Origin: Propionibacteriaceae bacterium
GTDB taxonomy: Bacteria > Actinomycetota > Actinomycetes > Propionibacteriales > Propionibacteriaceae
DNA: 11,766 nucleotides
Reading direction: 5' to 3'
Assembly (NCBI GenBank): GCA_030450535.1
Contig: JAKDIK010000051.1
Location: 1 to 11,766 of the forward strand
Shown here piece by piece: positions 5,319 to 11,766 of this stretch. Both the position numbers and the translations under genes were made by a program. Positions within the stretch are counted from its first letter, which is position 1. Each line of letters begins with the position of its first letter. The notes under the pieces were generated by a model, which saw only the letters and a list, made by a program, of their open reading frames with translations, had not been told where the DNA came from and searched no databases.

Positions 5319-7361
5319 TCAGGTGTGGCGAGCCACCGCGGCCAACAGGGCGTCGCCGTACTGGGCGAGCTTGGACTCACCGATGCCGGCGATCCCGCGC
5401 AGCGCGGACCGGGTGGTGGGCTTCTGCTCGGCCACGGCCAGCAGCGTCGCGTCGGTGAACACCACGAACGCCGGGACGCTGGCGGCGTCCGCCTCGGCCT
5501 TGCGCCAGGCGCGCAGCTCCTCCCACAGCGCCTCGTCGAGATCCGATGCGCAGGTGGAGTGACGGCCGAGCTTGCGTTCCGCGCCGGTGGCCAGCGGACG
5601 CGCGCACACCCGGCACGTGCGGGACTGGGCAGAGGCCCGGCGCTTGCGCGGTCCGGGCGCGCCCGCGGACGCGCTGGGCGTGGTGACGAGGCCGGCGAGG
5701 AATCGGGTCGGGGAGCGACGCTGGCCAACACCCTTGCGGGTCGTGGAGCCGGAAATGCGCAGGTGCTCGCGGGCGCGGGTCACCCCGACATAGAACAGGC
5801 GCCGCTCCTCGGCGATGTCGTCCGCGCTGGTCGCAAGCACGAACGGCAGGGCACCCTCGTGGGCGCCGACGATGGCCACGGCGTCCCATTCCAGGCCCTT
5901 CGCGGCGTGGAGCGTGCTGAGGGTGACGCCCTGACCGTCCGGGGAGTGCTGGGCCCTGGCGCGGGCGTCCAGCTCCTCGATCAGGTCGGTGGTCTTCGCG
6001 TCGGGGTTGTCCTCGGCGAACTCGGCACCCAGCCCGGCGAGGGCGTCCCACGACTCCCAGCGCTCGCGGACGGCGCCCTGGCCCGACGGCGGCTCGGGCG
6101 TCCAGCCGAGTCCGGCGAGCACGGTGCGCAGGGCGTCGGCGGGCGGGTCGTCGGTGGTGCGGGCGGCCGCGGCGAGGGCCCGGAGCGCAGCGCGCACCTC
6201 GGCGCGCTCGAAGAACCCCTCGCTCCCCCGCGTGACGAACGGGATACCTCCGTCGGCCAGCGCGGCCTCCAGCGGCGGGCTCATCGCGTGGATGCGGTAC
6301 AACACGGCCATCTCCTGCCACGGCGTACCGGCGGCGTGCAGGCCCGTCAGCCACGCGGCGACCTCGCCGGACTCGTCCGCCTCGCTGGCGGCCATGGTGA
6401 GGATCGGCTCGGGGCCGGGCGCTCGCTGGGCGCGCAGGTCGACGCGCGGTCCGTGGCCCGACATCACCTTGTTGGCCAGGCCCACCACCTGCGGGGTCGA
6501 GCGGTAGTCACGGACGAGCTCGATGCGCGTGGCGGCTGGGTGTCGGCGGTGGAAGCCGGTGAGGAAGGACGCCTGCGCCCCGGCGAAGGTGTGGATCGTC
6601 TGGGCCGGATCGCCGACGACGCACAGCTCCTCGGAGTCGCCGCGCCACAGGTCGAGCAGCGCCTGCTGGAGCGGGCTGACGTCCTGGTACTCGTCGACGA
6701 CGAAGTGGCGATACGTGCGCCGGACCTCCCCCGCCACGTCGGCGTGATCCGCGAGCAGGCCGGCGGTGCAGAGGAGGATGTCGTCGAAGTCGATGACGCC
6801 GCGGGCCGCCTTCACAGCCTCATAGTGCGCGAAAACCCGGCCCACCTCGTCGTGCCCGAGGCCCGCCACCGACCTGCCCCGCGTGGCTGCGAGGCCGGCG
6901 TAGTCGGCAGGCGGCACGTTGCTGACCTTCGCCCAGCTGATCTCGCCGGCAACATCGCGCAGCAGCGCCGTGTCGGGGTTGAGCCGTTGGCGCCGCAGCG
7001 CGGCGGCCACGAGCCCGGCGCGGGCCGACTCCACCTGCGGCAGCTCAGACCCGTAGGCACGCGGCCAGAAGTACTGCGCCTGGCGCAGGGCCGCGGAGTG
7101 GAAGGTGCGGGCCGCCACGGCGGGAACGCCGAGGCGCCGAAGACGGCCGCGCAGCTCGCCGGCGGCGCGGGTGGTGAAGGTCAGCGCCAGCACGCTGTTG
7201 GGGGCGAAGGCGCCGACGGCGACGCCGTGCGCGATTCGGTGGGTCATGGCGCGCGTCTTACCGGTGCCGGCGCCGGCGAGGACGACGACGGGCCCCTCGA
7301 GCGTGGTCGCCACCTGGCGCTGCTCGGGGTCCAGGCCATCGAGGATCTCGTCGGGGTTCAC
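5319..7361 (-). CDS. uvrD2: UvrD2-type ATP-dependent 3'-5' DNA helicase with HRDC domain
   Basis: The 680-aa superfamily 1A helicase shows every core motif: Walker A AGAGTGKT (29-36), TFTTRAAGEL (61-70), Walker B VVDEYQD (221-227), VGDPAQTIHTFAGA (249-262), LVRDYRST (282-289), TLSTLHAAKGLEWD (480-493) and EERRLFYVGVTRAREHL (518-534). The C-terminus is diagnostic of actinobacterial UvrD2: a zinc module C583-x2-C586-x14-H601-x2-C604 joined to an HRDC domain (about 606-680, ending IAGIGESKLAQYGDALLAAV). Mycobacterial UvrD2 has four cysteines; here the third is His601, which can still bind zinc. UvrD2 unwinds DNA in repair and replication and is essential in mycobacteria. The GTG at 7361 must be the start, because an in-frame TGA lies three codons upstream. 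With TAGGCT only 8 nt before it and no ribosome site, the mRNA is probably leaderless. The gene converges on the cyclodehydratase-like gene and diverges from recC. Confidence 0.94.
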   Translation of the reverse strand: MNPDEILDGLDPEQRQVATTLEGPVVVLAGAGTGKTRAMTHRIAHGVAVGAFAPNSVLALTFTTRAAGELRGRLRRLGVPAVAARTFHSAALRQAQYFWPRAYGSELPQVESARAGLVAAALRRQRLNPDTALLRDVAGEISWAKVSNVPPADYAGLAATRGRSVAGLGHDEVGRVFAHYEAVKAARGVIDFDDILLCTAGLLADHADVAGEVRRTYRHFVVDEYQDVSPLQQALLDLWRGDSEELCVVGDPAQTIHTFAGAQASFLTGFHRRHPAATRIELVRDYRSTPQVVGLANKVMSGHGPRVDLRAQRAPGPEPILTMAASEADESGEVAAWLTGLHAAGTPWQEMAVLYRIHAMSPPLEAALADGGIPFVTRGSEGFFERAEVRAALRALAAAARTTDDPPADALRTVLAGLGWTPEPPSGQGAVRERWESWDALAGLGAEFAEDNPDAKTTDLIEELDARARAQHSPDGQGVTLSTLHAAKGLEWDAVAIVGAHEGALPFVLATSADDIAEERRLFYVGVTRAREHLRISGSTTRKGVGQRRSPTRFLAGLVTTPSASAGAPGPRKRRASAQSRTCRVCARPLATGAERKLGRHSTCASDLDEALWEELRAWRKAEADAASVPAFVVFTDATLLAVAEQKPTTRSALRGIAGIGESKLAQYGDALLAAVARHT

Positions 7362-7369
7362 GAGAAGTC

Positions 7370-7392
7370 AGCCTAGGCGAGGCCGGCGACAT
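7370..7392 (-). promoter_or_regulatory. Candidate uvrD2 promoter with PafBC-like element
   Basis: On the minus strand TAGGCT (7375-7370) forms a -10 box ending 8 nt before the GTG start. Exactly 8 nt upstream is ATGTCGCCG (7392-7384), sharing 6 of 9 positions, including TGTCG, with the RecA-NDp/PafBC motif TTGTCRGTG-N8-TAnnnT. The -10 box also lies inside the palindrome GCCTAGGC (7371-7378). Confidence 0.5.
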
Positions 7393-7419
7393 TCCTGTCC
7401 CGCACCGATGCCCTGGTGA

Positions 7420-7434
7420 CCTCGCCGCGCGAGG
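7420..7434. repeat. 15-bp palindrome between the divergent uvrD2 and recC promoters
   Basis: CCTCGC (7420-7425) and GCGAGG (7429-7434) form a perfect inverted repeat around CGC, and GCGAGG recurs at 7377-7382 next to the uvrD2 -10 box. The position between the two promoters would suit an operator serving both. Chance is possible at this GC content. Confidence 0.3.
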
Positions 7435-7467
7435 CGGTGGGCGCGCCGCAGGGGTGCCGTCCGAAGA

Positions 7468-7490
7468 CTGTCGGCGGGGCCCTCTAGGGT
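7468..7490 (+). promoter_or_regulatory. Candidate recCB promoter with PafBC/RecA-NDp-like motif
   Basis: CTGTCGGCG (7468-7476) matches TTGTCRGTG at 7 of 9 positions and is followed, after exactly 8 nt, by the -10 box TAGGGT (7485-7490). This is the architecture of PafBC-activated DNA-damage promoters in mycobacteria, which lack a normal -35 box. Transcription would begin about 7497, a few nt before the recC ATG at 7501, so the mRNA is nearly leaderless. No LexA-type palindrome was seen. Confidence 0.6.
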
Positions 7491-7500
7491 GGTGCGCACG

Positions 7501-10500
7501 ATGAACGATGTGACCCTGCACACGAGCGACGACGCCGCCACGCTGGCGTCCGCTTTCGTGGCGCGCGTGGTTGTCCCGGGCGACCCGTTCTCCCGCCCGC
7601 TGGTCCTGACGCCGGGCGCGGGCCAGGGGCGATGGCTGAGCCAGCAGGTGGCGCTGCTGAGCGGGCCGGAGGGCATCAGCGCGGGGCTGGATTCCCACCG
7701 CTTCGGCGCGCTGGAGTCGTTGTTGGCGGGGGTTCCGGACGCCGACGATCCGTGGGCGGCCGAACGCCTCGTGTGGGCGATCCTCGACGTGGCCGACGCG
7801 AGCGACGACCCCGCTCTCGCCCCCCTGCGCTCGCACCTGGACGCCAACGACCAGCGGTATGCCAACGCCCTGCGCATCGCGCGCATCCTGGCCCGCTACG
7901 CCGACCATCGCCCGGCCCTGCTCCGCGCCTGGCAGACCGAACCGGCCGAGTCGATCGCCAAGCTGGGGTTCGACGGGTGGCAGGTGCTCCTGTGGCATCG
8001 GCTGCACGCCGTCATCACCGCACCCGATCCGCTCGCGCGGCGTGCCGCGCTCGCCCGGCGGATCGCCGACGGGGAGCTCGCGGTGCCGTGGCCGGCCGTC
8101 CACGTGTTCGCGCCCCGGCACGTCACGGGAGTTCAGTGGGGCCTGCTCCGCGCCCTCGCGGCGTCCGTGCCCGTGGAGGTCTGGCTGCCCACTTCCGGAC
8201 CGGCCGACACGGCCCACCCGGTCGGCCGGGCGTTGGGACGCCGTGCGCGGGGCTGGCTCGCGGGCTGGGAGCGCATCGCCGATCGGCACGAAGGCCACGA
8301 TGCGCCCGGGCCGGCGTCGCCGCCGCTCAGCGCGCTGGAACGCCTGCAGTCCGCGATCCGCTCGGGCGTGGCCGCCGATGCCGGACCGGCGGACGCCTCG
8401 GTGTCCCTGCACGCCAGCCATGGGTTGTCGCGCCAGGTCGAGGTGCTGCGTGAGGTGCTCACCGGTGTGTTCGCCGACGATCCCACTCTCGAACCCCGAC
8501 ACGTCGTCATCGCCACGCCCGATCCGGGCGGGCTCGCCCCCCACCTCGCCGCCACCTTCGCCGCGGGTGGCGGTCGGGGCGTGGAGCCGGACGCCGGCGG
8601 CGAGACCGGCCGCCGCGACGCGCATCCGGGCACCGGTTTGCGCATTCAGGTCGCCGAAGGTGCCGCGACGGATGCCAACCGGCTCTATGCCGTGCTCGTG
8701 GACCTGCTGCGGCTGCCCAGCTCGCGGGCGACGGCGTCCGGGCTGCTGGCGCTGGCCACACATCCGTTCGTCGCCCGGCGCTTCGGTCTGGACGGCGAGG
8801 ACGCCGACCGGCTCGAGGAATTGCTGGAGCGCTCGGGCGTCCGGTGGGGCATCAACCCGGCGCACCGGGCGCGGTTCGGGCTGGCGCAGGTGCCGCAGAA
8901 CACCTGGCAGCTCGGCGTCCAGCGGCTCACCCTCGGCGAGGCCTTCAGCGGCGATCGACCCACCAGCGTGGGGGTGGTGGCGACGGTCGACGATGTGACC
9001 TCCACCGACAGCGTCCTCATCGGCGCGCTCGCCGAACTGGTCAGCCGGGTCTCGCGCATCGTCCGCGCCTGCGCCGAGCCGGGCACCATGACCGAGTGGG
9101 CCGAGCGGCTTCGCACCGCTGTCGACCTGCTCACCGACGTTCCCTTCGCTGAGGGCTGGCAGCTCAGCCAGGTGTGGTCGGCGCTCGACGCACTACAGGC
9201 CCGGGGGGGCGCCTCGGGCGCACGGCTCGGGGCCGCGGATGCGCTGGCGCTCCTGGAGGGCGAGTTCGCGTGGCGGGTGACCCGCCCGACCTACGGCAAC
9301 GGATCGCTGGTGGTGTGCTCGTTGGAGGCGCTCGCGCAGGTGCCGCACCGCGTGGTGTGCCTCGTCGGCCTGGACGAACGGACGTTTCCCCGGCGCGCGC
9401 TGGGCGACGGCGACGACCTGCTCGCCCGCGATCCCGAGCCGGGCGATCCCGATCCCGGTGCCGACGACCGCCAGGCCTTCCTGGACGCCGTGCTGGCCGC
9501 GACGCAGCGCGTCGTGATCATCCATCAGGGCCACTCAGCCCACACGAACGAGGACTACCCGCCGCCCGCGGGGGTCCTGGAGCTCGTGGAGGCGTTCGGC
9601 GCGGACGCCGTGCGCCACGAGCCGCTGCAGGCGTTCGCGCCGGCCAACTTCACCGCACCCTCCCGCTCCTTCGACGTGGCCGCCCTGCGGGGTGCCCGGG
9701 CGCTGGTGGGCGAACGGACCCCCGCGCCCGACGTCTGGGCGGTCGGGCACGTGCACCGGTCCGAGGAACTGACGGCGCTCGACCTCCCGGCGCTCAGCGC
9801 GCTGCTCAAGCACCCGGTCCGGGCGTTCCTCCGGCAGCGCGCCGGGGTGACACTGGGCGAGGACGAACCGGCGTCCGAGGAACTGCCCCTCGACCTGGAT
9901 GCGCTCGAGGAGTGGCAGATCGGCAACCGCATGCTGGACGCCCTCCGCGCGGGCCAACCGCTGGAGCCGCTGGTCACCGCCGAGTGGCTGTCCGGCGACG
10001 TGCCGCCAGCCCGGCTCGGTGGCCGCGCCATCGAAGCCATCTCGGGTGTCGTCGCCCGCATCCACCGCGACTTCGAGCGCGCCACCCAGGGGGCCACGGA
10101 TGCCCAGGTCATCGACCTGGTGGTCGACGGGGTGCGCCTCACCGGCCGTGTCACCACGCGCGGTGGCCGGGTGGCGGATTCGCTCTACTCACGGGTCGGG
10201 CCGCGTCACCTGGTGGACGCCTGGGTGCGGTCGCTGGCGCTCAGCGCCGCCAGCGGCGAGCGGGTGGACGCCATCCTGATCGGACGCCGTGGGCCCGAGC
10301 GGCTCGTCGCTCCCCCGCCCGAGCTGGCCCGTCGGCTGCTCGGCGACCTCGTGGCGCTGGCGCGACAGGGTTCCGAACGCGTCCTGCCGCTCCCTCCGAC
10401 CGCGGCCCACCGCTGGGCGGCAGCCCGGGCACGGGGGGAGGATCCGCTCGCCGAGGAGCGCCTGCTCGATCGCGACTGGCGCCGAGACCGCGACGAGGCG

Positions 10501-10647
10501 TGGGACAAGGTGCTCCCCCGGGGCCGCAAGCCGTGGCGCATGGCGCGGCAGCCCGACGACCCGTGGGGTCATGCGGAGGAGAACTCCGCCTTCGGCGCCC
10601 TGGCCGCGATCGCCTGGGCCCCGATCGTGACGGCGAGCGGCTCATGA
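7501..10647 (+). CDS. recC: RecC, exodeoxyribonuclease V gamma subunit
   Basis: A 1048-aa protein close to the usual RecC length (about 1050-1150). Recognisable family segments in order are LTPGAGQGRWLSQQVA (36-51, the degenerate nucleotide-binding region), SLHASHGLSRQVEVLREVL (302-320), LVGLDERTFPRR (621-632) followed by the DDRQAFLDAVLAA helix, and a C-terminal SALLKHPVRAFLRQR segment (766-780) that begins the inactive nuclease-like domain. RecC holds RecB and RecD together, splits the incoming duplex and reads the Chi signal; it lacks helicase motifs, as expected. ATG 7501 is preferred over in-frame GTGs at 7489 and 7492 because those overlap or abut the -10 box TAGGGT. The stop overlaps the recB ATG (ATGA), so the two subunits are translationally coupled. 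No frameshift is seen. Which Chi sequence it reads cannot be told from sequence alone. Confidence 0.93.
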   Translation: MNDVTLHTSDDAATLASAFVARVVVPGDPFSRPLVLTPGAGQGRWLSQQVALLSGPEGISAGLDSHRFGALESLLAGVPDADDPWAAERLVWAILDVADASDDPALAPLRSHLDANDQRYANALRIARILARYADHRPALLRAWQTEPAESIAKLGFDGWQVLLWHRLHAVITAPDPLARRAALARRIADGELAVPWPAVHVFAPRHVTGVQWGLLRALAASVPVEVWLPTSGPADTAHPVGRALGRRARGWLAGWERIADRHEGHDAPGPASPPLSALERLQSAIRSGVAADAGPADASVSLHASHGLSRQVEVLREVLTGVFADDPTLEPRHVVIATPDPGGLAPHLAATFAAGGGRGVEPDAGGETGRRDAHPGTGLRIQVAEGAATDANRLYAVLVDLLRLPSSRATASGLLALATHPFVARRFGLDGEDADRLEELLERSGVRWGINPAHRARFGLAQVPQNTWQLGVQRLTLGEAFSGDRPTSVGVVATVDDVTSTDSVLIGALAELVSRVSRIVRACAEPGTMTEWAERLRTAVDLLTDVPFAEGWQLSQVWSALDALQARGGASGARLGAADALALLEGEFAWRVTRPTYGNGSLVVCSLEALAQVPHRVVCLVGLDERTFPRRALGDGDDLLARDPEPGDPDPGADDRQAFLDAVLAATQRVVIIHQGHSAHTNEDYPPPAGVLELVEAFGADAVRHEPLQAFAPANFTAPSRSFDVAALRGARALVGERTPAPDVWAVGHVHRSEELTALDLPALSALLKHPVRAFLRQRAGVTLGEDEPASEELPLDLDALEEWQIGNRMLDALRAGQPLEPLVTAEWLSGDVPPARLGGRAIEAISGVVARIHRDFERATQGATDAQVIDLVVDGVRLTGRVTTRGGRVADSLYSRVGPRHLVDAWVRSLALSAASGERVDAILIGRRGPERLVAPPPELARRLLGDLVALARQGSERVLPLPPTAAHRWAAARARGEDPLAEERLLDRDWRRDRDEAWDKVLPRGRKPWRMARQPDDPWGHAEENSAFGALAAIAWAPIVTASGS

Positions 10648-11766
10648 ACCGGCACACCACCTTCCACCTCACCGGTCCGCTGCCCAGCGGCGTCACGGTG
10701 CTCGAGGCGTCCGCCGGCACGGGCAAGACGTACGCGATCGCGGCGCTGGCCTCCCGCTTCATCGCCGAGGGCGCGGCCGACATCGCCGATGTGTTGGCCG
10801 TCACCTTCTCGCGGGCGGCGACCGCGGAGCTGCGGCTGCGGGTCCGCGAGCGGCTCCGCTCCACGGCCTCCGCGCTGCGGGCCGCGGCCCACGGCATCCC
10901 ACCAACCGACGCGGTGGACGCCGCCCTGGCCGACGCCGAGCCGGCGGAGGTGGCGCTGCGTGCCGGCCGCCTGGATCGGGCGTTCGCCGACTTCGACCGC
11001 GCCACGATCATGACCACCCACGAGTTCTGCCACGCGATGCTGCGCGGGCTCGGCATCCTCGCGCCGCAGACCCCGCAGTCGCGCCTGGCCGAGGATCTCG
11101 GATGGCTGGCCGACGAGGTGGCCGCCGACCTCTACGTGCAGCGCTACGCCCACGCCGACGGACCCCCGCCCTTCGGCTACCTGGGCGAGCCGTCCGAGCG
11201 GGACGACCCGGGCGCGCGGTCCATCGCGCGGCAGGCCGTGGCCGATCCCGCCGTGCTCGGTGGCACCGGGGCCGGCGGCCGGGCCGGCGAGCGGGCCGCG
11301 TTCGCGGCGTCGGTGCGGGCGGAGGTGGAGGCGCGCAAGGCCGATCTTCGCCTGTTCAGCTTCGACGACCAGCTCACCCGCTTGGCCGCAGCGCTGGCCG
11401 ACCCCGCGACGGGCGAGCGGGCGCGGTCCCGGCTGGCGGAGCGGTTCCCGATCGTGCTGGTCGATGAGTTCCAGGACACCGATCCGGTCCAGTGGAGCGT
11501 CTTGGCGCAGGCGTTCGCACCCGCCTGCACGGTGGTGCTCATCGGCGACCCCAAGCAGGCCATCTACGGATTCCGCGGCGGCGACGTCCACCTCTACACC
11601 GCGGCCACCCGCCAGGCCGGCACGCTCACCACCCTGCGCACGAACCACCGTTCGGACGCCGGCGTCGTCGACGCGGTCGCGACGTTGTTCCGCGGCGTCG
11701 CGCTCGGTGAGGAGATCGACGTCCCCGACGTCACCGCCGCCCGGTCGGGCCGGCGGCGGGGGCGGG
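10644..11766 (+). CDS. recB: RecB, exodeoxyribonuclease V beta subunit, N-terminal third only
   Basis: Starting at the ATG overlapping the recC stop, 374 codons stay open to the right edge (MNRHTTFHLTGPLPSGVTVLEASAGTGKTYAIAAL is the N-terminal region, partly quoted in pieces here). Superfamily 1 helicase motifs of the RecB type are present: Walker A ASAGTGKT (22-29), VTFSRAATAELRLRV (53-67), the TTHEFCHAML segment (124-133), Walker B VLVDEFQDTDPVQW (271-284), LIGDPKQAIYGFRGGDV (299-315) and the start of the next motif LRTNHRS (331-337). RecB is the 3'-5' helicase and carries the C-terminal nuclease of RecBCD; the nuclease and most of helicase subdomain 2 lie beyond the window. The full protein is normally about 1100-1200 aa. 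A recD gene would be expected downstream. The reading frame is uninterrupted within the window. Confidence 0.94.
   Translation, partial: MNRHTTFHLTGPLPSGVTVLEASAGTGKTYAIAALASRFIAEGAADIADVLAVTFSRAATAELRLRVRERLRSTASALRAAAHGIPPTDAVDAALADAEPAEVALRAGRLDRAFADFDRATIMTTHEFCHAMLRGLGILAPQTPQSRLAEDLGWLADEVAADLYVQRYAHADGPPPFGYLGEPSERDDPGARSIARQAVADPAVLGGTGAGGRAGERAAFAASVRAEVEARKADLRLFSFDDQLTRLAAALADPATGERARSRLAERFPIVLVDEFQDTDPVQWSVLAQAFAPACTVVLIGDPKQAIYGFRGGDVHLYTAATRQAGTLTTLRTNHRSDAGVVDAVATLFRGVALGEEIDVPDVTAARSGRRRGR

Noticed and set aside
4836..7376. An 846-codon open frame on the plus strand opposite uvrD2
   Set aside because: It is antisense to a helicase with all motifs intact; its composition is Arg/Gly-rich with no recognisable domain.
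7362..7500. LexA/SOS box controlling uvrD2 or recC
   Set aside because: No TCGAAC-N4-GTTCGA-type palindrome is present; the PafBC-like elements explain the region better.
7258..8865. A 535-codon open frame on the minus strand opposite recC
   Set aside because: It runs through the uvrD2/recC promoter region and the recC N-terminus and has no recognisable domain.
1..11766. CRISPR array, tRNA, rRNA, transposon or phage genes
   Set aside because: No regularly spaced repeats with unique spacers, no cloverleaf or rRNA-like sequence, and no transposase, integrase or phage-type protein was seen on either strand.

Overview
The window is about 11.8 kb of very GC-rich, gene-dense DNA with actinobacterial hallmarks: TAnnnT -10 boxes almost touching start codons, GTG starts, 4-bp ATGA gene overlaps, and actinobacteria-restricted families (a PPA1309-type protein, a DUF2342/zincin-2 protein, a DUF5679 zinc ribbon, UvrD2 with tetracysteine and HRDC modules). 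The PPA1309 family is named from Cutibacterium (Propionibacterium) acnes, and the presence of recC and recB would suit a member of the Propionibacteriales. That placement is an inference, not proven by the sequence.

Layout, left to right. Bases 1-1594 (minus strand) hold a two-gene operon: a PDZ/Lon-type membrane-anchored protease (YlbL-like), then a translationally coupled PPA1309-family gene that leaves the window at base 1. Divergent from it, 1684-3036 (+) encodes a DUF2342 zincin-like protein whose expected metal motif is degenerate. It converges on a YgjP/DUF45-type metallopeptidase (3087-3674, minus). A long intergenic region (3675-4106) follows, with a cluster of direct and inverted repeats, a good sigma-70-type promoter, and what looks like a roughly 165-nt structured leader in front of a 53-aa zinc-ribbon protein (4107-4268). 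That small gene ends in a strong hairpin. A stand-alone cyclodehydratase/E1-like zinc protein (4465-5286, +) then converges on uvrD2 (5319-7361, minus).

From 7501 to the right edge, divergent from uvrD2, lies recC followed by recB (4-bp overlap, recB truncated by the window edge). These encode two subunits of the RecBCD helicase-nuclease, which processes double-strand breaks. The 139-bp uvrD2/recC divergent region is the most informative regulatory stretch. Both promoters carry a TAGGnT -10 box, and upstream of each, at the exact N8 spacing, is a TGTCG-containing element resembling the PafBC/RecA-NDp motif of the LexA-independent mycobacterial DNA-damage response. This suggests co-induction of UvrD2 and RecBC on DNA damage.

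The left half matches, from memory, the Mycobacterium tuberculosis Rv3194c-Rv3198c neighbourhood (PDZ protease, DUF2342 protein, cyclodehydratase-like protein, uvrD2), so most of the window is conserved chromosomal core rather than accessory DNA. I see no mobile element, CRISPR array, tRNA or rRNA. No complete new system is evident. The best leads are the structured leader, the paired PafBC-like promoters, the degenerate zincin motif and the orphan cyclodehydratase-like gene.
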